Assembly (NCBI RefSeq): GCF_024347075.1
Contig: NZ_AP024900.1
Span: 372,001 to 436,000 of the forward strand
Direction of reading: 5' to 3'
DNA: 64,000 nt
Source of the DNA: Vibrio rarus
GTDB taxonomy: Bacteria > Pseudomonadota > Gammaproteobacteria > Enterobacterales > Vibrionaceae
Part shown: in pieces, positions 42,063 through 51,274 of the stretch
How positions within the stretch are numbered: position 1 is the stretch's first letter
Layout: the number at the start of each line of letters is the position of its first letter
The notes under the pieces: model-generated
Databases searched by the model: none
Seen by the model: the letters and a program-made list of their open reading frames with translations, nothing else
Told to the model about the DNA's origin: nothing
Made by a program: the position numbers and the translations under genes

Positions 42063-42763
42063 TACGCAGTTTTCACCAATGACAGCATGTTAAGTACCAT
42101 TTCAGATGAACTCTTCGCCGCTAAAGGCAAAAACTCTTCAAAGCTCATTGGAGATTCTTTATCGGCCACATCGGAGATAGCGCGCACAACCACAAACGGC
42201 ACCTCAAATTGGTGGCAAGTTTGGGCAATGGCAGAGGCTTCCATTTCGACGGCGATGACGGAAGGGAAGTTGCTACGAATACGTTGTTGAGCTTCTGGGG
42301 TGCACACAAAAGTATCGCCGGTACAAATTAAGCCGTGTACCGCATGTGTCGTACTCATTTTATCCAACGCTGATTGCGCTAAGGCAATAAGTTTAGCATC
42401 CGCTTTGAAGGCAGCCGGTTGGCTAGCCATTTGCCCAATTTCGTAACCAAATGCAGTCACATCAGCATCATGATGACGAACTTCTGTTGAGATGATCACA
42501 TCACCAAGGTTAAGGCTAGCGTCAAAACCACCCGCTGAACCTGTGTTGATAATGACATCTGGGGTGTAGTCGCTGATCAGCAATGTAGTACCGACGGATG
42601 CAGCCACTTTGCCAATACCTGATTGAAGGAGCGTGACTTCGACGCCATTAATGTCACCGGAGAAAAAAGTGCATCCGCCTTTTTTTGTTTCGGTGAGGTG
42701 GTTGATGGATTGTTTTAGGATGGCAACTTCTTGTTCCATCGCACCGATAATGCCGACTTTCAT
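42062..42763 (-). CDS. mtnN: 5'-methylthioadenosine/S-adenosylhomocysteine nucleosidase
   Basis: About 233 residues. Cleaves adenine from MTA and SAH, recycling methyl-donor by-products and feeding LuxS for autoinducer-2. Motifs: [16 protein letters not shown] at the start, [22 protein letters not shown], and [12 protein letters not shown] with the catalytic Glu/Asp region [13 protein letters not shown]. The start at 42763 gives the canonical N-terminus; the frame to 42784 would add seven residues. Confidence 0.96.
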   Translation of the reverse strand: MKVGIIGAMEQEVAILKQSINHLTETKKGGCTFFSGDINGVEVTLLQSGIGKVAASVGTTLLISDYTPDVIINTGSAGGFDASLNLGDVIISTEVRHHDADVTAFGYEIGQMASQPAAFKADAKLIALAQSALDKMSTTHAVHGLICTGDTFVCTPEAQQRIRSNFPSVIAVEMEASAIAQTCHQFEVPFVVVRAISDVADKESPMSFEEFLPLAAKSSSEMVLNMLSLVKTA

Positions 42764-42839
42764 GAAAAATCTCGCTCTGATCAATATAGCAATTTAGATA
42801 GAGCGAGATTGTAGCATAGGAGTTTTATAGAGTTGAGTT

Positions 42840-43274
42840 CTAGATTAACCCTGCCTCTTTTAAGGCGCGTCTTAATGCGTCTGCTCTTTCCCTGTTAACC
42901 CCAAAATCAGAGTGGCCGGTACGAGACTCTGAACGAACAATAAGCTGATTCCCCTCGATACGCAGTTCCAGATCATCCACAAAGCGAAATACCTTGCTGG
43001 TGTATTCAACGCGTAAATAATTGGGTTGTTTTTCGGCTGTTTTAGCACGACCTAAACTCAAGGCCGCTATCTCTATGGCATCTAGAGTGGCGAGAGGGGT
43101 TAGGGTATATGGGGCTAGTGAAAATTTTTCTCGACTGTCTTGGGTGGAGACACAGTTGGGTTTGTTTGCGCAGGGCAGAGTGCTTCTATCTTGCATTGTC
43201 TGATCTCCGTTACTGCAACCGATAAGTAAGGTCACTGTGGTCACAGTGGTCAGTAGGGTCAATGGTTTGAGCAT
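42840..43274 (-). CDS. DUF1499 family lipoprotein
   Basis: 144 residues starting MLKPLTLLTTVTTVTLLIGCSNG, a lipoprotein signal with Cys at ~20. The mature part has LPCANKPNCVST, then the DUF1499 core (YLRVEYTSKVFRFVDDLELRIEG, VRSESRTGHSDFGVNRERADALRRAL). The function of the family is not established. The upstream frame to 43385 is ignored because the lipoprotein signal defines the start. It reads leftward towards mtnN. Confidence 0.82.
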   Translation of the reverse strand: MLKPLTLLTTVTTVTLLIGCSNGDQTMQDRSTLPCANKPNCVSTQDSREKFSLAPYTLTPLATLDAIEIAALSLGRAKTAEKQPNYLRVEYTSKVFRFVDDLELRIEGNQLIVRSESRTGHSDFGVNRERADALRRALKEAGLI

Positions 43275-43378
43275 ATGTCTCTCTAATTTGTTGATATTGA
43301 GTCGTGTCGAATCACTCAACCCCAATAACAAAAGGAGGAGTAAGTAACATGGAACGTTAAGGGAAAACCAGCCATGCA

Positions 43379-43533
43379 GTTCCAATCGTAGTAATTAACG
43401 GATCATTCTCGCTTGTTAAAACACTTGATAACGGCGTTGCGACTTTTAAATGTAGAACTTTTCAAAAATAGCGCCTTGTTCTCAAGTGTTTTTCCTGCGC
43501 TATTTCTGACCACTTAATTACTGTGATTAATAT
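43379..43533 (+). repeat. Diverged ~155-bp copy (C) of the intergenic repeat
   Basis: Same orientation as copy B, from CCAATCGTAGTAATTAACGG to ACTGTGATTAATAT. It keeps GATCATTCTCGCTTGTTAAAA, CGCCTTGTTCTC and TTTTTCCTGCGCTATTTCTG but has many substitutions and a ~7-bp net loss in the middle. It is probably the oldest of the four copies. It lies upstream of the DUF1499 gene and downstream of gltD. Confidence 0.75.
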
Positions 43534-43604
43534 AAATTAGAGTTAATATAACAAAAAAGCAAGTTGTGAATAATTAGGGTAAGTATATGAATGATATGGG
43601 GAAT

Positions 43605-43636
43605 AAAAAAGGCCAGCGTTGTAAGGCTGGCCAAAG
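43605..43636 (-). terminator. Rho-independent terminator after gltBD
   Basis: GGCCAGC (43610-43616) pairs with GCTGGCC (43626-43632). On the minus strand the hairpin runs into a T-tract (A residues at 43604-43609), so it stops leftward transcription after gltD. Confidence 0.8.
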
Positions 43637-43675
43637 ATTGGAATTTTTCTAATCACTTATTTACAGTGATTGGTC

Positions 43676-45145
43676 TTACTCAGAAAGCATCAATGAATCC
43701 GCTTTTGCTTCTAAGTTGGAGCTTTGCATTAAGTATTGGTCAATGGCAATAGCACATTCACGACCTTCGTTGATACAGCGAACCACTAACGATTGACCGG
43801 TACGCATATCACCTGCGGCAAATATGCCTTTTTGGTTAGTCTCAAAGCCATTTGCTGCGACATTACCGCGCTCATCGAGGTGGATATCCAGTTGGGCTAG
43901 CACACCATTAGGTTCTGGGTGTAAAAAGCCCATTGCTAGGAATGCGTAATCACAATCAATGATGCGTTCACTGCCTGGGACTTCATTAAACGATGGACGC
44001 TCACCTGGCGCTGCATCTTGCCAAACGATGTCAGCAATGCGCAGACCGGTTACTTGGCCTTTATCGTTAGCAATGAACTCTTTAGTCAAAATATTCCAAT
44101 GACGTTCACAACCTTCTTCGTGAGAAGTGGTTGTTTTCATGATCATTGGGTATTGAGGCCAAGGCATGTTTGCAGGGCGTTTCTCTGGTGGAATCGGCAT
44201 GATTTCAACCTGAGTAATGCTGGCCGCTTTATGGCGGTTAGACGTACCCACACAGTCAGAGCCAGTATCACCGCCACCGATAACAACCACATGCTTACCT
44301 GCAACGTGAATCTCTTCCGTTTTTAGGTCCATATTGTTGGCACGGCGGTTGTTTTGACCAAGGAATTCCATAGCAAAATGAACCCCTTTTAGGTCACGGC
44401 CTGGAATAGGAAGATCCCGTGGCACAGTCGAGCCACCAGTCAATAACACCACATCAAAATCTTGGCGCAATTGCTGAGCATTGATATCCACGCCAATGTG
44501 CGCGTTAACTTCAAATTTAACCCCAGCTTCCGCCATTAGGTTAATTTTACGGTCAATGATGTCCATACCCAGTTTAAAGTCAGGAATACCAAAACGCAGT
44601 AGGCCACCGACTTTTTCATCACGCTCAAAAACAGTCACACAGTGCCCGGCACTATTGAGTTGCTCTGCCGCGGAAAGACCAGCAGGACCACTGCCGATGA
44701 TAGCAATGCTTTTTCCTGAACGAGAGCGTGGTTTTTTAGGCTTGGCATAGCCTTCTTTATACGCTCGTTCAACGATAGTCTTCTCGATATTACAGATAGT
44801 AATAGGGTCTTGATTGATACCCAGTACACAAGCTGACTCACACGGAGAAGGGCATACGCGACCTGTAAACTCAGGGAAGTTGTTGGTGGAACTTAGAATG
44901 TTCCACGCTTCTTCCCAGCTGTCACGGTAAACCGCATCATTAAACTCAGGAATGATGTTGCCAATTGGGCAACCGCTGTGGCAGAAAGGAACGCCACAGT
45001 CCATACAGCGTGATGCTTGAGTATTGATTTTTTCACCAAACTCTTCGTTGAGGACAAACTCTTTGTTGTCTTCAATACGAACAGACGGGTCACGTTTTTG
45101 TGGTAGCTCGCGACCATGCTCCATAAATCCAGTAGGCTTACCCAT
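43676..45145 (-). CDS. gltD: Glutamate synthase small subunit GltD
   Basis: 489 residues. Supplies electrons from NADPH through FAD and 4Fe-4S clusters to GltB. Motifs: CMDCGVPFCHSGCPIGN and CPSPCESACVLG (cluster cysteines), the FAD loop IIGSGPAGLSAAEQL (~150) and the NADPH loop VIGGGDTGSDCVGT (~290). The N-terminus MGKPTGFMEHGR is typical. It sits 2 bp downstream of gltB. Confidence 0.98.
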   Translation of the reverse strand: MGKPTGFMEHGRELPQKRDPSVRIEDNKEFVLNEEFGEKINTQASRCMDCGVPFCHSGCPIGNIIPEFNDAVYRDSWEEAWNILSSTNNFPEFTGRVCPSPCESACVLGINQDPITICNIEKTIVERAYKEGYAKPKKPRSRSGKSIAIIGSGPAGLSAAEQLNSAGHCVTVFERDEKVGGLLRFGIPDFKLGMDIIDRKINLMAEAGVKFEVNAHIGVDINAQQLRQDFDVVLLTGGSTVPRDLPIPGRDLKGVHFAMEFLGQNNRRANNMDLKTEEIHVAGKHVVVIGGGDTGSDCVGTSNRHKAASITQVEIMPIPPEKRPANMPWPQYPMIMKTTTSHEEGCERHWNILTKEFIANDKGQVTGLRIADIVWQDAAPGERPSFNEVPGSERIIDCDYAFLAMGFLHPEPNGVLAQLDIHLDERGNVAANGFETNQKGIFAAGDMRTGQSLVVRCINEGRECAIAIDQYLMQSSNLEAKADSLMLSE

Positions 45146-45147
45146 GA

Positions 45148-48100
45148 TTAAACTGCCTCCGCTTCGGTTTGTTGCTGTGCTTGTTCCTTATTCTTTTGTA
45201 GAACAGCTTTGTAGTCTCGTGGCATCACTTTCACCATCGACTGCAAGCTCACTTCAAAGTTATCAAGGAACGACTTAGCAACCTCACTTCCTGTGAATTG
45301 AACATGTTTAGTTAGCATTTCTTCCAGTAGAGCTTTATCTTCTGCTTCGATTGGATCGAGATCCACTAGCTCAGCATTGAGCTTGCTTTCAAAGTCACCA
45401 TTTTTGTCCCATACATAAGCCACACCGCCACTCATGCCGGCGGCAAAGTTGCGACCTGTAGAGCCAAGGATAATAGCCGCACCACCAGTCATGTATTCAC
45501 AACCGTGGTCACCGATACCTTCAACCACTACTTTGGCGCCAGAGTTACGAACACAGAAGCGCTCGCCCGCAAGGCCACGAATGAAAGACTCACCAGAGGT
45601 CGCACCATAGAAACAAACGTTACCAACAACGATGTTGTCTTCAGGCACAATATTAGAGTTAACATCTGGGTACAGTACTAAGGTACCGCCAGATAAGCCT
45701 TTACCCCAGTAATCGTTAGCATCACCTTCGACTTCAAACTTAACGCCTTTAGCAAGGAATGCACCAAAAGACTGACCTGCGCTACCGTTGAATTTAACGT
45801 TCATCGGCTGCGGAAGACCTTGGTCTTTATACACTTTCGAAATTTCGTTGGACAACATGGTGCCTACGCTTCGATCCGTGTTAATAATTGGGAACTCAGC
45901 CTCTACAGCAGTGCCTTTTTCAAGAGCAGGAATGGCAGCTTGAATAAGTTTGCGGTCAAGAACTTCTTCCAGATTATGGTTTTGCTCAATCTGATTATAA
46001 ATGCCATCTTCTGCACGAGCAGGTTCTACATGTAGAACAGGTGTTAGATCGAGATTTTTGTATTTCCAGTGAGCAATATCTTCACGCACTTTTAGTTTGT
46101 GTGACTGACCGACCATCTCTTGGATAGTACGGAAGCCAAGCTCTGCCATGATTTCACGTAGACCTTCAGCCATGTATTGGAAGAAGGTAACAACGTCGTC
46201 TACGCGACCATCAAAACGTTCACGCAGAGTTTTGTTTTGCGTTGCGATACCAACAGGACAGGTGTTTTTATGACACTTACGCATCATGATACAACCTTCA
46301 ACCACAAGTGCTGCGGTAGCTACGCCCCATTCTTCAGCACCCAATAACGTGGCTACTGCAAGGTCACGAGGTGTTTTCATCTGACCATCAGACTGAACAA
46401 CGATACGGTTACGTAGACCGTTTTTCAGTAGTGTTTGGTGAGTTTCAGCAAGACCGAGTTCCCACGGCAAACCCGTATGGCGAATTGAAGACATAGGCGA
46501 TGCCCCTGTACCGCCATCAAAGCCTGCAATAAGCACAACATCTGCTTTCGCTTTTGCTACGCCCGATGCGATAGTGCCGACGCCCGCTTCCGATACGAGT
46601 TTCACGTTAACGCGTCCAGCACGGTTGGCATTTTTCAAATCGTAGATCAACTGAGCCAAATCTTCGATTGAGTAAATATCGTGGTGAGGCGGTGGCGAAA
46701 TTAGGCCAACTCCTGGAGTGGAGTGGCGAGTGGCACCGATCCAGTCATCCACTTTATCACCAGGTAACTGCCCACCTTCACCAGGCTTCGCACCTTGCGC
46801 CATCTTAATCTGAATCTCTTCAGAGTTCGTTAGGTAGTAAGAGGTAACACCGAAGCGTCCTGATGCAACCTGTTTGATTGCAGAACGTTCCCAGTCGCCA
46901 TTTTCTTTGCGTTCAAAGCGAGTTGGATCTTCACCACCTTCACCTGAGTTTGATTTCGCGCCAATGCGGTTCATCGCAACAGCAAGTGTTGAGTGTGCCT
47001 CGTAAGAGATAGAACCAAATGACATAGCACCAGTAGCAAAACGCTTTAGGATGCTCTCGATAGGTTCTACTTCTTCTAGTGGAATAGAGCCTGCAGGATT
47101 TTTCACAAAGTCTAACTGGCTACGTAACGTTGCCGCATTATCACCTTGGCTATCTACTGCGCTGGTGTATTGCTTAAATTGGTCAAAGTCTTTGTTGCGT
47201 GTTGACTGTTGCAATAGGGAAATAGTTTCAGGGTTAAACAGGTGTTTTTCACCGCGTTGTTTCCACTGATAAACACCACCTACATCCAATAATTGAACTG
47301 GGATCTCGCGGGTTGGGTAACCAATACGGTGACGCACCATGACTTCTTTAGCGATATCATCAATGGTGAGGCCTTGAATACGAGAAACGGTCCCAGTGAA
47401 GTACTTATCAACCACTGACTTGCTAACACCGAGGGCTTCAAAGATTTGCGCACCATGGTATGACTGCAGTGTTGAAATGCCCATTTTTGAGAAGATCTTC
47501 AGTAGGCCGCCATTGACACCTTTACGGTAGTTTTCAAACAGCGCTTTGATGCTCGCTTCAGGGTCAAGCTTCTTAGTGCGTTGCAATTCCACCATAGTTT
47601 CGATAACTAGGTAAGGGTTGATTGCATTGGCACCATAGCCGATGAGAGTTGCAAAGTGGTGGGTTTCGCGAGCGTCACCAGTTTCAACCACAATGTCACA
47701 CTTAGCACGTAACCCTTTACGGATTAAGTGGTGGTGTACCGCACCGACTGCAAGCATCGCAGGTATTGCTGCGTGGTTAGAGTTTACTGCACGGTCAGTA
47801 AGAAGAATGATGGAGTAACCATCTACGACGGCATCTTCGGCATATTGGCAGATACGCTTTAGTGCACGTTCTAGTTTTCCTTTGTCTTCACTGGCTTGGA
47901 ATACAATATCAAGCGTCTTAGATTGTAAGTGCTCGTTATCGATAGCACGAAGCTTCTCAAGTTCAGAGTTAGAAAGAACCGGAGATTCTAGCTCTACTTT
48001 TTGACAGTGTTCAGGGGTTTCTGTTAACAGGTTATGGTCTTTACCAAGGTAAGTATTCAGAGACATCACCATGCGTTCACGAATTGGATCGATTGGCGGG

Positions 48101-49689
48101 TTAGTTACCTGAGCAAACAACTGTTTAAAGTAGTTCGATAGATGTTGAGATTGATGAGACAGAATGGCGAGAGGCCAATCGGCACCCATTGCAGAAAGTG
48201 GCTCTTTGCCATCTTTTGCCATAGGTACAATAATTTCATTGACTTCTTCTGAGCTAACACCAAACGACTGTTGTTTGTGTAGCAAGCGCTCAGGAGATGG
48301 TTGGTTAAATTCATTCTCTGCATCGGGCAGTTTTTTCAAACTGAGCAGGTTTTCTTCAACCCAAGTTTCGTATGGCTGTGCGTTAGCGATAGAATCTTTG
48401 ACTTCTTCATCAGAGATAATTCGGCCTTGCTCTAGGTCGGCAACAAAGATACGTCCAGGTTGCAGACGGCCACGGAACTCAACGTTTTCTGGTTCAATTT
48501 CAACCACACCAGATTCTGATGCCATGACTAAGAAATTGTCTTTGGTCACGGTATAACGTGATGGACGAAGACCGTTACGGTCCAACGTTGCCCCTACTTG
48601 TACACCATCGGTAAAGCAGACTGACGCTGGGCCATCCCAAGGTTCCATGATGTTAGCGTGGTATTGGTAGAACGCACGACGCTTAGGATCCATGTTTTTA
48701 TTTTCTTGCCATGCTTCTGGAATTAACATCATAAGAGCATGTGGCAGAGTACGGCCAGAGAGCACAAGAAGCTCTAATGCCATATCAAAGTTCGATGAAT
48801 CCGAGCCACCTTCTTGACAGATTGGCAACAGCATGTCGATTTCAGCTTGGCTGAATAGGTCAGACTCTAGGATCGCTTCACGAGCTTTCATCCAGTTTAA
48901 GTTACCGCGAACCGTGTTAATTTCACCGTTGTGCGCAATATAACGGAAAGGCTGAGCCAAACGCCATCTTGGGAAGGTGTTGGTTGAGAAACGAGAGTGA
49001 ACTAAAGCTAGCGCCGTCACCATCGTTGGATTTTGTAGGTCGAGGAAGTATTGAGGTACTTGCTCTGTGGTTAGCTGACCTTTATAAACCAAAGTCTTAT
49101 AAGACAAAGAGTTAATATAGAAGTCATCACCAATGTTAGAAACGCTTTCAAGGCAAACGCGTACAGTGTAGTTACGTAGTACGTACAGTTTTCTTTCTAG
49201 TTCTTCTGGTGTTGTGCTTGCGCCACCAGTAATAAAGACATGCTCGAATTGAGGCTCAGTGCTCAATGGGTCGGCACCCAGCATTGAGTTGTCTGTAGGC
49301 AATACACGATAACCTAATACTTCAAGGTCAAGTCGCTGTGCGTTACGCTCTAGTATATCGCGGCACTGTGCTCGTTTATATTCATCACGAGGAAACAACA
49401 CCACACCAACACCGTACTTTTCAAAAGAAGGCAGGCGAATGCCAAGTTTAACTGTCTCTTCTAATAAGAACTCATGGGGTTTTTGCAACAGGATACCTGC
49501 GCCATCACCTGAACATGGATCGCAGCCTTGACCGCCACGGTGCTCCATACGAGCAAGCATATCCAGAGCTTGAGTTACTACCCGATGAGATTTTCGGTTT
49601 TTAAGGTGTGCAACAAAACCGATACCACAAGCATCATGCTCCAATTCAGGAGTATATAAACCTTGGGCCGTTTGCTCTCTATCCAACAT
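45148..49689 (-). CDS. gltB: Glutamate synthase large subunit GltB
   Basis: About 1513 residues. Converts glutamine and 2-oxoglutarate to two glutamates. It has an N-terminal class II amidotransferase with Cys in HDACGIGFVAH (residue ~21, exposed after propeptide removal), a central domain, the FMN synthase domain (AVAMNRIGAKSNSGEGGEDP, MAQGAKPGEGGQLPG) with CHKNTCPVGIATQ for the 3Fe-4S cluster, and the C-terminal GXGXG beta-helix. I placed the start at ATG 49689 because AAGGA lies seven bases upstream; the 49728 frame would add 13 residues. Confidence 0.98.
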   Translation of the reverse strand: MLDREQTAQGLYTPELEHDACGIGFVAHLKNRKSHRVVTQALDMLARMEHRGGQGCDPCSGDGAGILLQKPHEFLLEETVKLGIRLPSFEKYGVGVVLFPRDEYKRAQCRDILERNAQRLDLEVLGYRVLPTDNSMLGADPLSTEPQFEHVFITGGASTTPEELERKLYVLRNYTVRVCLESVSNIGDDFYINSLSYKTLVYKGQLTTEQVPQYFLDLQNPTMVTALALVHSRFSTNTFPRWRLAQPFRYIAHNGEINTVRGNLNWMKAREAILESDLFSQAEIDMLLPICQEGGSDSSNFDMALELLVLSGRTLPHALMMLIPEAWQENKNMDPKRRAFYQYHANIMEPWDGPASVCFTDGVQVGATLDRNGLRPSRYTVTKDNFLVMASESGVVEIEPENVEFRGRLQPGRIFVADLEQGRIISDEEVKDSIANAQPYETWVEENLLSLKKLPDAENEFNQPSPERLLHKQQSFGVSSEEVNEIIVPMAKDGKEPLSAMGADWPLAILSHQSQHLSNYFKQLFAQVTNPPIDPIRERMVMSLNTYLGKDHNLLTETPEHCQKVELESPVLSNSELEKLRAIDNEHLQSKTLDIVFQASEDKGKLERALKRICQYAEDAVVDGYSIILLTDRAVNSNHAAIPAMLAVGAVHHHLIRKGLRAKCDIVVETGDARETHHFATLIGYGANAINPYLVIETMVELQRTKKLDPEASIKALFENYRKGVNGGLLKIFSKMGISTLQSYHGAQIFEALGVSKSVVDKYFTGTVSRIQGLTIDDIAKEVMVRHRIGYPTREIPVQLLDVGGVYQWKQRGEKHLFNPETISLLQQSTRNKDFDQFKQYTSAVDSQGDNAATLRSQLDFVKNPAGSIPLEEVEPIESILKRFATGAMSFGSISYEAHSTLAVAMNRIGAKSNSGEGGEDPTRFERKENGDWERSAIKQVASGRFGVTSYYLTNSEEIQIKMAQGAKPGEGGQLPGDKVDDWIGATRHSTPGVGLISPPPHHDIYSIEDLAQLIYDLKNANRAGRVNVKLVSEAGVGTIASGVAKAKADVVLIAGFDGGTGASPMSSIRHTGLPWELGLAETHQTLLKNGLRNRIVVQSDGQMKTPRDLAVATLLGAEEWGVATAALVVEGCIMMRKCHKNTCPVGIATQNKTLRERFDGRVDDVVTFFQYMAEGLREIMAELGFRTIQEMVGQSHKLKVREDIAHWKYKNLDLTPVLHVEPARAEDGIYNQIEQNHNLEEVLDRKLIQAAIPALEKGTAVEAEFPIINTDRSVGTMLSNEISKVYKDQGLPQPMNVKFNGSAGQSFGAFLAKGVKFEVEGDANDYWGKGLSGGTLVLYPDVNSNIVPEDNIVVGNVCFYGATSGESFIRGLAGERFCVRNSGAKVVVEGIGDHGCEYMTGGAAIILGSTGRNFAAGMSGGVAYVWDKNGDFESKLNAELVDLDPIEAEDKALLEEMLTKHVQFTGSEVAKSFLDNFEVSLQSMVKVMPRDYKAVLQKNKEQAQQQTEAEAV

Positions 49690-50219
49690 AGGTAAATCCT
49701 TCCAATCTAATGCGACAGTGGGAGTCATCCCATGCCATTCCTTATAATTGTCTTAATATAGGGCTAATGTGTGTATTAGCCTGCATCCATTCAGTCTCTC
49801 GCTGAAAAAGTTGCGAGAAAAACATTCCTTGGTCATTTCCAGTATTTAGCTTCTGATTCTTAGAGCCTTATAGAGGTAGGGTAGGAATATGACCGACTAT
49901 TAGTCTAAATTGAGCACTATAACTGGATCTAATTTAGGCAATAGTTGTAACTATCCTACAATTTTGTCTAGCTTAATTCCAACTAAAGTTGCACCAAAAT
50001 GGATTTTTTCTGAACAGGTACGAGTTGTATTTAGGTAGCTTTATTGCGTTTCTATGCACATGCATTATATAGGATGAATATTTAGTGTGAAAAATCCCCT
50101 TCGATATAAGAAATTGCGGTGTTAAAATGCGCGACCCGTTCATATATAGAATATAGGGATGTAATTTAGTTTCACGACAGGCTGTCAACCGTATAACAAT
50201 TTCATAGGTTACGATTCCA
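49690..50219. promoter_or_regulatory. Divergent gltB/yhcC intergenic region
   Basis: About 530 bp without a credible ORF. A perfect hairpin GGCTAAT/ATTAGCC (49762-49781) lies in the presumed gltB leader. The rest is AT-rich and should hold the gltBD and yhcC promoters, but I could not assign elements. Glutamate synthase operons are commonly controlled by Lrp-type and nitrogen regulators, for which AT-rich upstream DNA is expected. Confidence 0.45.
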
Positions 50220-51164
50220 ATGCAACTACACGAACTAGTTAACACCTTAGGGCAAGATCTTCAGCGTCGCTATGGTGAAAAGGTACACAAATTAACGTTA
50301 CATGGTGGGTTTAGTTGCCCAAATCGTGACGGTACTATTGGGCGTGGTGGTTGCACTTTTTGTAATGTGTCATCTTTTGTCGATGAAACAACACAAGCTC
50401 AAGCCATACAAGTTCAATTAAGTCATCGTTCTAAAGAAGTAAAAAGAGCGAAGAAATATTTCGCATACTTTCAGGCCTACACGAATACTTTTGCTGAAGT
50501 ACAAGCTTTAAGAAGCATGTATGAAGATGCTTTAGAGTCTACGGATATAGTGGGGCTTTGTGTGGGCACTCGCCCTGACTGTGTGCCGGATGCAGTGATG
50601 GACTTGCTGGTGGAATATAAGCAAAAAGGGTATGAAATCTGGCTTGAGTTGGGGTTGCAAACCGCCAACAATCAGACTTTGAAACGCATTAACCGTGGTC
50701 ATGATTTTGAATGTTATGCCGACATCACTCGTAAAGCACGTCAACACGGCATTAAAGTCTGTACTCATCTGATTGTTGGCTTACCAAAAGAAACCAAGCA
50801 AGATAATATCGAAACATTACAAAAGGTGTTACAGGTAGGTACTGACGGTATAAAGCTACACAGTCTGCATATTGTCGAAGGGAGCACTATGGCTAAAGCG
50901 TGGAAAGCAGGAAAGCTGGAAACACTAGAGTTAGAGGAATATGTGGATATCGCCTCACATTTGATTCGTATGACACCACCAGAGGTGGTATATCATCGCG
51001 TCTCATCCGCGGCTCGTAGGCCTACCTTACTATCACCATTATGGTGTGAAAACCGCTGGTTAGGCATGACAGAAATTGGTCGTAGATTGGCGAAAGAAGG
51101 GGCGCAAGGCTCTCTTATTCAACAACCGTTTATCTTTACCCAGCCGATCCTTAATCAATCGTAA
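50220..51164 (+). CDS. YhcC-type radical SAM protein (TIGR01212 family)
   Basis: 314 residues. The cluster motif reads CPNRDGTIGRGGCTFCN, the distinctive long-spaced cysteines of the YhcC family, followed by a radical SAM barrel (YFQAYTNTFA, GTRPDCVPD, LELGLQTANNQTLKRINRGHDF, HLIVGLPKET). YhcC-type genes usually lie beside arcB or gltB, as here. The biochemical role is not well established in my knowledge. arcB follows after 110 bp. Confidence 0.92.
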   Translation: MQLHELVNTLGQDLQRRYGEKVHKLTLHGGFSCPNRDGTIGRGGCTFCNVSSFVDETTQAQAIQVQLSHRSKEVKRAKKYFAYFQAYTNTFAEVQALRSMYEDALESTDIVGLCVGTRPDCVPDAVMDLLVEYKQKGYEIWLELGLQTANNQTLKRINRGHDFECYADITRKARQHGIKVCTHLIVGLPKETKQDNIETLQKVLQVGTDGIKLHSLHIVEGSTMAKAWKAGKLETLELEEYVDIASHLIRMTPPEVVYHRVSSAARRPTLLSPLWCENRWLGMTEIGRRLAKEGAQGSLIQQPFIFTQPILNQS

Positions 51165-51274
51165 CCTGTAGCGCCTCTAATGACGACGCTCACCTCTAAA
51201 TTACACTCTTGTCTTACTTACTTTTAGTGTAAGGCAAGATAAACTAAGCGCAGCCCTTGTAACCGGACTGCTTA

